The notes: generated by a model not told the origin, from the sequence alone. Positions 26,101 through 35,200 are shown, numbered from the stretch's first letter. The stretch is DNA of 64,000 bases from Escherichia marmotae (GCF_002900365.1 NZ_CP025979.1:558001-622000); one strand, 5' to 3'. A program made the numbers and translations.

Positions 26101-27672
26101 ATGGACACCTCACTTGCTCATGAGAACGCCCGCCTGCGGGCACTGTTGCAGACGCAACAGGACACCATCCGCCAGATGGCTGAATACAACCGCCTGCTCT
26201 CACAGCGGGTGGCGGCTTATGCTTCCGAAATCAACCGGCTGAAGGCGCTGGTTGCGAAACTGCAACGTATGCAGTTCGGTAAAAGCTCAGAAAAACTTCG
26301 TGCAAAAACCGAACGGCAGATACAGGAAGCACAGGAGCGAATCAGCGCACTTCAGGAAGAAATGGCGGAAACGCTGGGTGAGCAATATGACCCGGTACTG
26401 CCATCCGCCCTGCGCCAGTCTTCAGCCCGTAAACCGTTACCGGCCTCACTTCCCCGTGAAACCCGGGTTATCCGGCCGGAAGAGGAATGCTGTCCTGCCT
26501 GTGGTGGTGAACTCAGTTCTCTGGGATGTGATGTGTCAGAGCAACTGGAGCTTATCAGCAGCGCCTTTAAGGTTATCGAAACACAACGTCCGAAACAGGC
26601 CTGTTGCCGGTGCGACCATATCGTGCAGGCACCAGTACCTTCAAAACCCATTGCACGCAGTTATGCCGGAGCGGGGCTTCTGGCCCATGTTGTCACCGGG
26701 AAATATGCAGACCATCTGCCGTTATACCGCCAGTCAGAAATATACCGTCGTCAGGGAGTGGAGCTGAGCCGTGCCACACTGGGGCGCTGGACAGGTGCTG
26801 TTGCTGAACTGCTGGAGCCGCTGTATGACGTCCTGCGCCAGTATGTGCTGATGCCCGGTAAAGTCCATGCTGATGATATCCCCGTCCCGGTCCAGGAGCC
26901 GGGCAGCGGTAAAACCCGGACAGCCCGGCTGTGGGTCTACGTCCGTGATGACCGTAACGCCGGTTCACAGATGCCCCCGGCGGTCTGGTTCGCGTACAGT
27001 CCGGACCGGAAAGGTATCCATCCACAAAATCACCTGGCCGGTTACAGCGGTGTGCTTCAGGCCGATGCTTACGGTGGTTACCGGGCGTTATACGAATCCG
27101 GCAGAATAACGGAAGCCGCGTGTATGGCTCATGCCCGGAGAAAAATCCACGATGTGCATGCAAGAGCGCCCACCTACATCACCACGGAAGCCCTGCAGCG
27201 TATCGGTGAACTGTATGCCATCGAGGCAGAGGTCCGGGGCTGTTCAGCAGAACAGCGTCTGGCGGCAAGAAAAGCCAGAGCCGCGCCACTGATGCAGTCA
27301 CTGTATGACTGGATACAGCAACAGATGAAAACACTGTCGCGTCACTCAGATACGGCAAAAGCGTTCGCATACCTGCTGAAACAGTGGGATGCACTGAACG
27401 TGTACTGCAGTAATGGCTGGGTGGAAATCGACAACAACATCGCAGAGAACGCCTTACGGGGAGTGGCCGTAGGCCGGAAAAACTGGATGTTCGCGGGTTC
27501 CGACAGCGGTGGTGAACATGCGGCGGTGTTGTACTCGCTGATCGGCACATGCCGTCTGAACAATGTGGAGCCAGAAAAGTGGCTGCGTTACGTCATTGAA
27601 CATATCCAGGACTGGCCGGCAAACCGGGTACGCGATCTGTTGCCCTGGAAAGTTGATCTGAGCTCTCAGTAA
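26101..27672 (+). CDS. tnpC: IS66-family transposase TnpC (copy 2)
   Basis: A 523-residue DDE transposase with the same domain order as copy 1: coiled coil, zinc ribbon CCPACGG, and acidic residues in VHADDIPVPV, LQADAYGGY and IDNNIAENALR. Two substitutions relative to copy 1 (KQACC, PTYITTE) lie outside these motifs. With intact tnpA and tnpB this element looks transposition-competent. Confidence 0.95.
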   Translation: MDTSLAHENARLRALLQTQQDTIRQMAEYNRLLSQRVAAYASEINRLKALVAKLQRMQFGKSSEKLRAKTERQIQEAQERISALQEEMAETLGEQYDPVLPSALRQSSARKPLPASLPRETRVIRPEEECCPACGGELSSLGCDVSEQLELISSAFKVIETQRPKQACCRCDHIVQAPVPSKPIARSYAGAGLLAHVVTGKYADHLPLYRQSEIYRRQGVELSRATLGRWTGAVAELLEPLYDVLRQYVLMPGKVHADDIPVPVQEPGSGKTRTARLWVYVRDDRNAGSQMPPAVWFAYSPDRKGIHPQNHLAGYSGVLQADAYGGYRALYESGRITEAACMAHARRKIHDVHARAPTYITTEALQRIGELYAIEAEVRGCSAEQRLAARKARAAPLMQSLYDWIQQQMKTLSRHSDTAKAFAYLLKQWDALNVYCSNGWVEIDNNIAENALRGVAVGRKNWMFAGSDSGGEHAAVLYSLIGTCRLNNVEPEKWLRYVIEHIQDWPANRVRDLLPWKVDLSSQ

Positions 27673-27702
27673 ATATCAATACGGTTCTGACGAGCCGCTT
27701 AC

Positions 27703-28190
27703 CATCGGGAGTTTTGTGTCGCTCATGTATCAGTGAAAAGATGATCTTGTTCAGTAAGTCTGGAGGGGATAGTACCGCCAGCATCATCGGCTTTGGCCCA
27801 GTAAAAAGAGACGCGGGGTGCCATATGTCATGTATGGGTTCAGATTGCGCATAATTCACCAGTACCGCTATAAATTGTAAAGAAGCCGCGGCACGTCGTA
27901 TGCAAGAACGTACTGCGGCTGGCTGACGTACGCTCGATAGTGCGAAATTGAATGAAAGTCAGCCGGAAATAATCTTACATAATTGCTGTGAAATTATTCA
28001 ACTCATAGATTGTTTATTTCTGCCTGGATTGGTCTGAAATAGTCCCGAAATTTTCTCTAAAAAACTCGAAAAAAATGGTAACTAATTGAATGCATTAACA
28101 TGCAATGGCACGTGTTTGGGATTAAAAGATGAGCGTAATTTTGGTTAACGTATTAATTTAAAAAGGTTTTCTTTTTTGTTGACGAGAACA
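27703..28190. other. Non-coding phage-end sequence between IS66 copy 2 and the att remnant
   Basis: About 490 bases with no credible gene. It begins with the right copy of the IS target repeat (CATCGGG) and continues the sequence that lay upstream of ipaH before IS66 inserted. It contains an imperfect inverted repeat with arms AGCCGC (27884-27889) and GCGGCT (27915-27920), and becomes very AT-rich after 27950. It ends at the sdsR-derived 23-mer, so it is probably the terminal part of the prophage. Confidence 0.55.
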
Positions 28191-28213
28191 GGAATCGTGT
28201 TCGGTCTCTTTTT
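28191..28213 (+). other. sdsR (ryeB) 3'-end remnant, probable prophage attachment core
   Basis: GGAATCGTGTTCGGTCTCTT followed by TTT matches the last 23 bases of the SdsR/RyeB sRNA (terminator right arm and T-run) with one substitution (GTG for GTA). The sRNA body that should precede it (left terminator arm and about 80 nt) is absent and replaced by unrelated AT-rich DNA. In Salmonella the last 23 bp of ryeB is a documented integration site for phages. I infer this is one att end of the prophage; the intact sdsR copy would be at the other end, outside this window. Confidence 0.75.
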
Positions 28214-28361
28214 ATCTATAAAGCCAGTTTGATAATGGCATTACTGCTTTTCCCTCACTGACTTCACAATCAACCATAACACACACTCTACTGCTTCAGT
28301 CCAGGCTTTTTTAACATTTTTGTTAAAATAATGTGATCTTATGCGCGGGAGTAAGGAATTG

Positions 28362-29018
28362 ATGAAACAGGCAGGCCACATCTATCAGAGAATTGATGGT
28401 AGTCAGTGGCGACATATTTGGCTGGTGGGTGATATTCATGGCTGCCTGGCGCAACTGCGAGAGAAATTATGGTTCTGCCGGTTTGACCCGTGGCAAGACT
28501 TGTTAATCTCGGTTGGTGACGTTATCGATCGTGGCCCGGAGAGTTTGCGTTGCCTGCAATTACTGGATCAACGCTGGGTCAGGGCGGTAAGAGGCAATCA
28601 TGAGCAGATGGCGATGGATGCGCTGGCATCGCAGCAGATGTCTTTGTGGTTTATGAATGGTGGCGACTGGTTTGCCGCACTGACAGAGCACCAACGTGAG
28701 CAAGCGAGAAGGGCGCTGGAAAAGTGCGGGTCTTTGCCGTGGATAATTGAATTAAGCTGTAGTAGCGGACTGCATGTCATCGCCCATGCGGATTACCCCA
28801 ATGATATTTATGAGTGGCATAAGGAAGTCGATCTGCATCAGGTGTTGTGGAGTCGCTCGCGATTGCGTGAAGGCCGAAAAGGGCAGGGAATTACCGGCGC
28901 TGATCATTTCTGGTTTGGTCATACGCCATTACGCCATCGCGTAGATATCGGTAACTTGCATTATATTGATACCGACGCGGTCTTTGGTGGAACACTCACG
29001 TTGGAACGACTCCAGTAA
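28362..29018 (+). CDS. pphA: Serine/threonine protein phosphatase PphA
   Basis: A 218-residue PPP-family metallophosphatase (PrpA), linked in E. coli to heat-shock and misfolded-protein signalling. Metal-binding motifs are in order: GDIHGC (D24, H26), GDVIDRG and GNHEQM, with the distal histidines in HVIAHAD and FGHTPL. ATG 28362 after GTAAGGA gives the family length; a start at 28341 would add seven residues. It lies directly beyond the prophage att remnant, so its upstream region is only partly native. Intact. Confidence 0.93.
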   Translation: MKQAGHIYQRIDGSQWRHIWLVGDIHGCLAQLREKLWFCRFDPWQDLLISVGDVIDRGPESLRCLQLLDQRWVRAVRGNHEQMAMDALASQQMSLWFMNGGDWFAALTEHQREQARRALEKCGSLPWIIELSCSSGLHVIAHADYPNDIYEWHKEVDLHQVLWSRSRLREGRKGQGITGADHFWFGHTPLRHRVDIGNLHYIDTDAVFGGTLTLERLQ

Positions 29019-29210
29019 TTAAAAGTCACTGTAATCTTGCGCAGGCCGCCAGAACCCATCAATGAAATCTTCAACGGGAAAACAGCCACCGTGGCGGATC
29101 CGTTGATCGTCCATTGAGTAGAGGCACTGCTGTTCCGTATTGTAGACATCAACCACAATATCTTCACAACCAGCGTCCAGATAGCAAACAAAAAGTACCA
29201 GCGCGAACAT
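29019..29210 (-). CDS. yebW: Small conserved protein YebW
   Basis: A 63-residue protein beginning MFALVLFVCYLDAGCEDIVV, matching E. coli YebW closely. The hydrophobic N-terminus is short and not a clear signal. Function unknown. It is convergent with pphA, sharing the junction at 29018/29019 with no gap. I chose ATG at 29208-29210; longer frames upstream have no support. Confidence 0.85.
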   Translation of the reverse strand: MFALVLFVCYLDAGCEDIVVDVYNTEQQCLYSMDDQRIRHGGCFPVEDFIDGFWRPAQDYSDF

Positions 29211-29285
29211 TTCATCCTCGAAGTGCGTTGCCGTACCGTTAAGTTTAGGAGATATTTTACAACGGGAAAATAACCGGGATAAATA

Positions 29286-29311
29286 ACCCGTCATGCCGAC
29301 GGGTTCTTTTT
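29286..29311 (-). terminator. Terminator after yebV
   Basis: Stem AACCCGTC / GACGGGTT (29286-29293 and 29299-29306) with a 5-base loop. The plus strand continues TCTTTTT, and on the minus strand the stem is followed by ATTTAT. It could act in either direction, but the plus strand has no gene ending here. Confidence 0.55.
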
Positions 29312-29314
29312 GGA

Positions 29315-29551
29315 TCAGGCAAGACGCATAATCCAGGCATCGGACTGTTGATCGTAGCGGGTACGGTAAAGGACAGAGTGTTCGCCGTTTAGCAGGGCAG
29401 GAATGCTGGTGTCGGCGTCCCAGGCATCCAGTTGCATACATAAATCCGGATCAGATTTACAGGGAATGGTCAACGTTCGGTCACCAGGCGATTCGCCGTG
29501 TAACTCGCCGTCATCGATTTCAAAAGCGCCTATGCGCACACTGGTTTTCAT
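29315..29551 (-). CDS. yebV: Small conserved protein YebV
   Basis: A 78-residue acidic protein starting MKTSVRIGAFEIDDGELHGE, the E. coli YebV sequence nearly unchanged. The start ATG at 29549-29551 follows GGAG-containing sequence; the in-frame ATG 15 bases upstream overlaps that ribosome site and is rejected. Function unknown; in E. coli yebV is a heat-shock-associated gene. Soluble, no signal peptide. Confidence 0.88.
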   Translation of the reverse strand: MKTSVRIGAFEIDDGELHGESPGDRTLTIPCKSDPDLCMQLDAWDADTSIPALLNGEHSVLYRTRYDQQSDAWIMRLA

Positions 29552-29666
29552 CTTCGTGCTCTCCATTGAAGTGCTGGTTGTGGTACGACCAGTCCGATCG
29601 CACCATTTTTCAGCCTAGTCAAGGCAGTCAGATTCGCCAGTCAAAACGTGCGCTTTTTGTGTACTG

Positions 29667-31106
29667 TCAGGCTTTACCCGTAAAAAGTTTTCCGTCGCGC
29701 ACTAGCTCACGCGGGTAACTGTTTTTCAGTCGCGAGCCAATACGTTTGGCTAAACCGATTGGCTGGCGCTGGAAGGTGACCAACACATCATCCCCGGTTG
29801 GTGCGGTCTGCGGGTAAACATCGCGCCCACGATACCACTCTTCTGCTTCTTGTGGTGTTAGTTCAAACGCGTTAGCGTGGTCGGGTGAGGCAAGGGCAAT
29901 GACCGCTTCATGCTGCCAGCGGTAACCTTTGTTATGCGTTTCGGCAAGTTTTACTCCCAGACGAGAAAATCGGACTTTACCGATCAACGCTTCAATGCCC
30001 ACCGGGAATAACCAGATTTCTTTATCACGCTGCCAGAGACGCAGGTTTTTGTCCCACTGTAAGCCAACATTCGCAGCCGCCTGCCGAATTTGTGCGGTTT
30101 CGCGATCTTTCACTGGGCTAAACGGGAAATTGCCCACTTTGTATTTCGGTGCGGGTAAGGCAGGAATGGCCTGAGTTTTACGCAGACGAGCAACGAAGAA
30201 GCCTTCGCAGTCATAAATTTGTGGGAAGACGTGCAAGAAGCCTTCTTCGGTCAGCGCCTTTTTTGCATCAGGGAAGAGATCGCCCAACGGCAAAAACTCT
30301 ACTGCATCGGGATAAGTCTCTTTCAGCCACAGGCAAACGGCTTCGTTTTCGTCACGGTTTAAGGTACAGGTCGAGTAAACCAGCGTACCGCCAGGACGTA
30401 AGGCATGAAATGCACTGTCAATCAGTTCACGCTGGGTGGCGGCGATTTCCAGGTTGCTTTCCGGTGACCAGTTTTTCAGCGCGTCGGGGTCTTTACGTAC
30501 CACACCTTCGCCGGAGCAGGGAGCATCCAGCAATATGGCGTCGAACATTTCTGGCAATGCTGCACCAAACACGCGGCCATCAAAATGCGTTAAAGCTACG
30601 TTACTGATACCGCAGCGGCTGATATTGGCATGTAACACCTTTACCCGGCTGGCGGAAAACTCATTGGCAAGGATCGCGCCTTCATTATTCATACTCGCAG
30701 CAATCTGCGTGGTTTTTGATCCCGGCGCAGCCGCCACATCCATCACCCGTTGCGGGGAGTTACCATCGGCAAACAACGCCGCAACCGGTAACATCGAACT
30801 GGCTTCCTGAATATAAAACAGGCCACTTAAATGTTCGGCGGTACTGCCCAACGGTAATGCCTCTTCATCGTCGCGTTCAATCCAGAAACCTTCCTTACAC
30901 CAGGGAACCGGTGTTAACGTCCAGCCGTAAGGTGCGGTTAATTGCAGGAAATCAGCAACGGAGATTTTCAGCGTATTAACGCGAATGCTGCGGCGCAACG
31001 GGCGCTGGCAGGCGGCGAGAAAATCATCAAAAGAGAGTGTCGAAGGCATCGCTTCGCGCATTTGCGTCAGAAAGGCGTCCGGGAAATAAACGGTGTGTTG
31101 AGCCAC
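29667..31106 (-). CDS. rsmF: 16S rRNA m5C1407 methyltransferase RsmF
   Basis: SAM-dependent enzyme that methylates C1407 of 16S rRNA in the 30S subunit. The 479-residue product has an N-terminal RNA-binding part, a Rossmann methyltransferase domain with the SAM motif MDVAAAPGSKT, and both catalytic-cysteine motifs of m5C enzymes: LLDAPCSGEG and YSTCTLN. A C-terminal PUA-like region follows. I chose GTG at 31104-31106 (MAQHTVYFPDAF), the E. coli start; an upstream open frame overlapping letB has no support. Intact. Confidence 0.94.
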   Translation of the reverse strand: MAQHTVYFPDAFLTQMREAMPSTLSFDDFLAACQRPLRRSIRVNTLKISVADFLQLTAPYGWTLTPVPWCKEGFWIERDDEEALPLGSTAEHLSGLFYIQEASSMLPVAALFADGNSPQRVMDVAAAPGSKTTQIAASMNNEGAILANEFSASRVKVLHANISRCGISNVALTHFDGRVFGAALPEMFDAILLDAPCSGEGVVRKDPDALKNWSPESNLEIAATQRELIDSAFHALRPGGTLVYSTCTLNRDENEAVCLWLKETYPDAVEFLPLGDLFPDAKKALTEEGFLHVFPQIYDCEGFFVARLRKTQAIPALPAPKYKVGNFPFSPVKDRETAQIRQAAANVGLQWDKNLRLWQRDKEIWLFPVGIEALIGKVRFSRLGVKLAETHNKGYRWQHEAVIALASPDHANAFELTPQEAEEWYRGRDVYPQTAPTGDDVLVTFQRQPIGLAKRIGSRLKNSYPRELVRDGKLFTGKA

Positions 31107-31185
31107 AAGTATGTACCAGCGGAAAAAAACAGGCGCGCAGTTTAGCATAAACGCTCCGGCGCAGGCACGCCGGAGCAGGAGGAGA

Positions 31186-33819
31186 TTAACGAGGCAGGGC
31201 GGTGCCCCATTCACGCCACTCTTTCGGTTCGCTTTCCAGCAACAGGAAGTGTTTGCCTTCCTGAGCTTTCGGTGCCAGTGGCGTTCCTGGTGGGGTAGCG
31301 AAGGCGATCCCTCCACGGATAAACTGATTAAAGGTGCCGGTTTTCACCACACCACCCGTCAGGCCAAAGTCCAGACTGTAGCCCGATGCCAGCCAGAAGA
31401 CGGAATTGTTACGCACCAGGTGCTGGTATCGCTTACTGATGCGCATCGCAATCATCACCCGATCTGACAATGTCCCCAGCGTCATTCCGGTAACCGTACC
31501 TACTTCCAGACCACGGAACAGTACCGGAGTACCAATGCCTAATGACCCGGCTTCTGGCGCTTCAACAATAATGCTTAAGCCATCAAGGTAACGAGAATCG
31601 GTAATGGTGGCTTCTTGCAACTCAAAGTCACGGCGAGGATTACCCCGACCAGGTTCGACATTGATATACGGCTGAAGGATGGTATCAAGGTGCTCAACGC
31701 CCGCTGCCGAAATCTGTGGTGTGACCACCGAGAAGCGCGTACCTCCGCGGGCGAAGGTCTGGACATATTCCGGATAGAGCACCGCTTTTGCCTGTACTTC
31801 ATTGCGTGCGGTGATCAGATCCAGCGTCTGGATCTGCCCGATATCAATACCGAGATAGCGAATTGGCATACCAACAGCCAGTTTTCCGGCATCGAAAGCA
31901 TGGAGCGTAATCTGCCCGCCAACCGCACGAGCGGCTGTTTCGGAAGCATATAGAATTCGCTTGTCGCCTTTACGCTGACTGGCGCTGGCACCGCTGAGGT
32001 TATCGAAACTGATAGCCCCCTTTAATGCCCGTGAAAGCGGTGATGCCTGTACGGTCAGGCCGCTGCCGTTAAGCTGAACTTTTGCGCCACCTTCCGCCCA
32101 GAACACACTGTTGCTGGTCAGGAGATTGCGATATTCCGGCTTAATATGCAGATCGATATCAAAGGCATTGGCCCGAGGACGTACGGTAATAACTTCACCA
32201 ACCTCAAATTTGCGGTACAGCACTACCGATCCCGCCTGCACATCTGGCAGCGTTTCCGCGCTCAAACTCACGGTCGTTGTAGGCAAATCGCTCAGGCTGT
32301 TTTCCAGGGCTTTTTCCAGATTGGCATACAGCGGATAGCTGGCTTTCATCTCTCCTTTTTCGCCCGGCAGAATGCGGATGCCACCGTTGAGCCATTCTGA
32401 GGCGCTGGCACCGAGGAACTCGACGCCATCCAGTCCCACTTTCACGTCAACACGGCTATTAACGACAAATTTGCTGTCACCTTTTACCAGTTCACGATGC
32501 TGCGGTTCGATGGCAACGGTAAAGGTGACGCCTTTGCTGGTAAGTTTACGTTCAATTACCTGGCCTACCTGTACACCATGCAGAATTAACGGCTGACCGG
32601 CATCAATACCGTAACTTTCCGGCGCGGTCAGGGTCAGCGTCATAACATCCGGTTCATGCAGCAGGGCTTTCTCGCCAGGCACAACAACAAACTCTTTGCG
32701 TGGCTCGCCATTACTTGGCACCAGTTCGAAGGTTTTGCCGGTCAGTAGGGAACTCAGATTGGCATCGCTGAGGGATAATTTCGGGTTACGTAACTCAATG
32801 CGAGTATTTTCACGAAGTAGGGTAACTACGCTGGGATCAACGGTCATTTCACCAGTAACTTTGCCACCTGGATTTAAATTCAGTTTGGTCAGTTGCCCGA
32901 CTTCCAGTCCCTGGTACATGAGCGGCGTTGAATCGGCGCTTAATCCGACTCCGTTTGGCAGATCCAGTTTTATGAGCACCCCACGCTGGCTGTGGGCGAG
33001 ATCTTCATACAGACCAAAGGTATCTTCCGGATCGGCAGGTTTCGACTCTTCCGGCGAGTCGAAGGCAATCGCACCGTTAACCAGAGCAGCCAGACTTTCC
33101 AGTTTCACCTTCGCGCCACTGATACTGACATTGGCATCAACGCCAGAAACGTTCCAGAAGCGACTGCCTTTTTTCACCAGGTCGGTAAAGCGCCGCTCAA
33201 TCAGGACATCAATCACCACGCCTTGCTTATTGGGATTGATCGCATAGTCATAGACTCGCCCCACCGGGATTTTGCGGAAATAGACCAACGAGCCGCTGTT
33301 CAGCGAACCAAGATCGGGGGCTTGCAGATGGATCATAAGATCACCATTATCCAGCCGATATTTGGGCTGGGTATCGAGGGCGACAAAGTGATCTTGCTCT
33401 TTACCTTTACCTGGCATCATGCCGATATAGTTTCCGCCGACCAGCGCATCCAGCCCGGAAACACCTGCCAGCGAAGCTTTTGGCGTCACCAGCCAGAACT
33501 GCGTCTCTTCGCGCAACGCATCTTTCATATCGGACTTGATGCTGACCTTCACTTCAATCTTACGCAGATCGTCGCTCAGACTGACATCCTGCACCGTTCC
33601 GACTTCAACGCCCTGATAGCGAACAGGTGTGCGACCCGGAACAATGCCATCCGCTGACATAAAATCGATGGTGACGGTATTGCCTCGATCCTGATAACTC
33701 CCCCAAATTAGCCAACCTGCTATCATTAGCGCGATGAATGGCAGTAGCCAGAAAGGTGAGATACGGCGTTTAGTTTTAATCTGCGCTTCAGTCGTCGAAG
33801 CGGGCGTTTCCTGACTCAT
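31186..33819 (-). CDS. letB: Intermembrane lipid transport protein LetB (YebT)
   Basis: An 877-residue MCE protein that forms a hexameric tunnel across the periplasm for lipid movement between the membranes. One N-terminal transmembrane helix (about residues 20-40, FWLLPFIALMIAGWLIW) is followed by seven MCE domains, each starting with a motif like PVRYQGVEVGTV, with pore-lining loops between. The start is MSQETPAST at 33819, which overlaps the end of letA by 32 bases; the frame extends 14 codons further but that would not match the family. It forms an operon with letA. Intact. Confidence 0.95.
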   Translation of the reverse strand: MSQETPASTTEAQIKTKRRISPFWLLPFIALMIAGWLIWGSYQDRGNTVTIDFMSADGIVPGRTPVRYQGVEVGTVQDVSLSDDLRKIEVKVSIKSDMKDALREETQFWLVTPKASLAGVSGLDALVGGNYIGMMPGKGKEQDHFVALDTQPKYRLDNGDLMIHLQAPDLGSLNSGSLVYFRKIPVGRVYDYAINPNKQGVVIDVLIERRFTDLVKKGSRFWNVSGVDANVSISGAKVKLESLAALVNGAIAFDSPEESKPADPEDTFGLYEDLAHSQRGVLIKLDLPNGVGLSADSTPLMYQGLEVGQLTKLNLNPGGKVTGEMTVDPSVVTLLRENTRIELRNPKLSLSDANLSSLLTGKTFELVPSNGEPRKEFVVVPGEKALLHEPDVMTLTLTAPESYGIDAGQPLILHGVQVGQVIERKLTSKGVTFTVAIEPQHRELVKGDSKFVVNSRVDVKVGLDGVEFLGASASEWLNGGIRILPGEKGEMKASYPLYANLEKALENSLSDLPTTTVSLSAETLPDVQAGSVVLYRKFEVGEVITVRPRANAFDIDLHIKPEYRNLLTSNSVFWAEGGAKVQLNGSGLTVQASPLSRALKGAISFDNLSGASASQRKGDKRILYASETAARAVGGQITLHAFDAGKLAVGMPIRYLGIDIGQIQTLDLITARNEVQAKAVLYPEYVQTFARGGTRFSVVTPQISAAGVEHLDTILQPYINVEPGRGNPRRDFELQEATITDSRYLDGLSIIVEAPEAGSLGIGTPVLFRGLEVGTVTGMTLGTLSDRVMIAMRISKRYQHLVRNNSVFWLASGYSLDFGLTGGVVKTGTFNQFIRGGIAFATPPGTPLAPKAQEGKHFLLLESEPKEWREWGTALPR

Positions 33820-35071
33820 GTGCATCCCAAAGTAAGCGGCTGTCCAGCCATTCCACTGCAAGAATAGTCAAAATAACCGCTGCGCCGAAATAAAACGCAG
33901 CCGGTCCCATAGTAAAAGCGAGGATTTGATCGCGATTAATCAGCGACATGGTTAAAGAAATGACAAACAGATCCAGCATCGACCAGCGGCCAATCCAGGT
34001 CACTATTCGCAGTAACATTATTCGCGTACGTAACCCCTGTTGACACTTAAAATGAATGCTCAACAATAAAGTGAACATAACAATCACTTTGGTAAATGGC
34101 ACCAGAATACTGGCGATAAATACGATTCCGGCAACGGCAATATTGCTGTTCGCCAGCGACATAATCCCGGAAAGGATCGTATCTTCTTGTCGACCACCGT
34201 TCAGATAAATGATCGAAATAGGTAACAGGTTGGCAGGAAACAACAAGATGATTGAAGCTAACAGCGCCGCCCAACATTTTTGAATACTATGATGGCGACG
34301 CAGGCGAAGCGGGATATGGCAACGGGGACAGCGACCGCGCGGATCAGGGTAGCCGGTAAAGTGACACCCCAGACAAACGCGTAGTTTTTTATCCCTACGC
34401 GTGGCAGGGCGTTCAGGGTAAAATCGCTCCCACAACTGTTCAACATTAAGATGTGACAACGTCACCGTCGTTAAAATAACCAGCGCTACAAAAGAGAATA
34501 GGCCGACACCGGCCTGGATATGGGCATAGTCCTGCACCTTTATAGAGGCAACGGCAATGCCGACCAGGTAGATATCCAGCATTACCCACTCTTTCAGCCG
34601 CTCAAGCATCAGCAACACCGGACGTAAATTCATTCCCAGCCGATTACCAAACCACAACCAGGCAATAGATGTCACCAGAATGAGGGGGGCACCGATAACG
34701 CAGAAAAAAACCATTGCGCCCGTTACCGCATCTCCCTGTTTGGTCATTTGCCAGATGCCTTGCATTACGTTGGCGTCAATACGAATACCTAACAACCAGA
34801 TATGCAATAGTGGTTCGCCCCACGCAAAAGGCATCAGCAACAGCATTGTGAAGGCCATTGCCGCCAGGCGCGTTAGCGACCAGTCGCGTCCGTCACGGAT
34901 TTTTGCCTGGCAGCGTGGGCAATAGGCACTTTGGTGTGAATTTATCTCTGGCAGGCTGAACAGCATGTCACATTGCGGGCAGCGTTGGTAATCACCATGC
35001 GGCAACGCTTCGCCAATTGATCTCACTGTTATTTTTTTTGTTGGCGTAACTTGTGGGGTGTAAAGAGCCAT
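33788..35071 (-). CDS. letA: Intermembrane transport protein LetA (YebS)
   Basis: A 427-residue PqiA-family inner-membrane partner of LetB. Two halves each have a zinc-ribbon-like cysteine cluster (RCPQCDMLF...YCPRCQAKI near residue 35 and VCLGCHFTGY...CPRCHIPL near 235) followed by four hydrophobic segments. It probably hands lipid to or from the LetB tunnel. First gene of letAB; the start ATG is at 35071. Intact. Confidence 0.94.
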   Translation of the reverse strand: MALYTPQVTPTKKITVRSIGEALPHGDYQRCPQCDMLFSLPEINSHQSAYCPRCQAKIRDGRDWSLTRLAAMAFTMLLLMPFAWGEPLLHIWLLGIRIDANVMQGIWQMTKQGDAVTGAMVFFCVIGAPLILVTSIAWLWFGNRLGMNLRPVLLMLERLKEWVMLDIYLVGIAVASIKVQDYAHIQAGVGLFSFVALVILTTVTLSHLNVEQLWERFYPERPATRRDKKLRVCLGCHFTGYPDPRGRCPRCHIPLRLRRHHSIQKCWAALLASIILLFPANLLPISIIYLNGGRQEDTILSGIMSLANSNIAVAGIVFIASILVPFTKVIVMFTLLLSIHFKCQQGLRTRIMLLRIVTWIGRWSMLDLFVISLTMSLINRDQILAFTMGPAAFYFGAAVILTILAVEWLDSRLLWDAHESGNARFDD

Positions 35072-35200
35072 GACGCGCCAAATGTAATAAGAATTAACAC
35101 TAATCTTAACTCATGATGGGAATGATCTTGAGCATTAACGCATTTAATGCTTATTTTAATAGGCTGGCAGTTCCAGGTAAGACAACCAAGTGATTATATA

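Larger units (their letters stand above)
25004..27702 (+). mobile_element. IS66-family element, copy 2 (complete)
   Basis: 2699 bp with ends GTAACCGGCTCATTTAAACC and GACGAGCCGCTTAC (imperfect inverted repeats). Flanks carry the direct repeat CATCGGG at 24997-25003 and 27703-27709; IS66 elements normally duplicate 8 bp, so one base has changed or the boundary is off by one. All three genes are intact. It is in the same orientation as copy 1, about 98-99% identical by eye, and separated from it by 11 kb. In size and gene plan it resembles IS679-type members; the exact name is not assigned. Confidence 0.95.
13916..28213 (+). mobile_element. Defective prophage remnant with ipaH cargo
   Basis: Between the right end of IS66 copy 1 and the sdsR-derived 23-mer at 28191-28213 lies one tail operon (13916-22690), ipaH on the opposite strand, and IS66 copy 2. 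The order tape measure, hub proteins, spike, gp25/gp46-like, baseplate J, gp48-like, fibre, fibre assembly is that of contractile-tailed, Mu-like tails such as those of SfV/ST64B-type phages. No integrase, repressor, head, sheath, tube or lysis gene is present here; the left part was lost or moved when the IS66 joint formed. It cannot be a functional phage by itself. The left limit is the IS boundary, not an att site. Confidence 0.85.

Noticed and set aside
24996..27710. Perfect 8-bp target duplication for IS66 copy 2
   Set aside because: Only 7 bases (CATCGGG) match exactly; the eighth base differs on either choice, so an 8-bp duplication is not claimed.
32992..33657. Plus-strand open frame of 221 codons antisense to letB
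   Set aside because: Shadow frame of a full-length, recognised gene.
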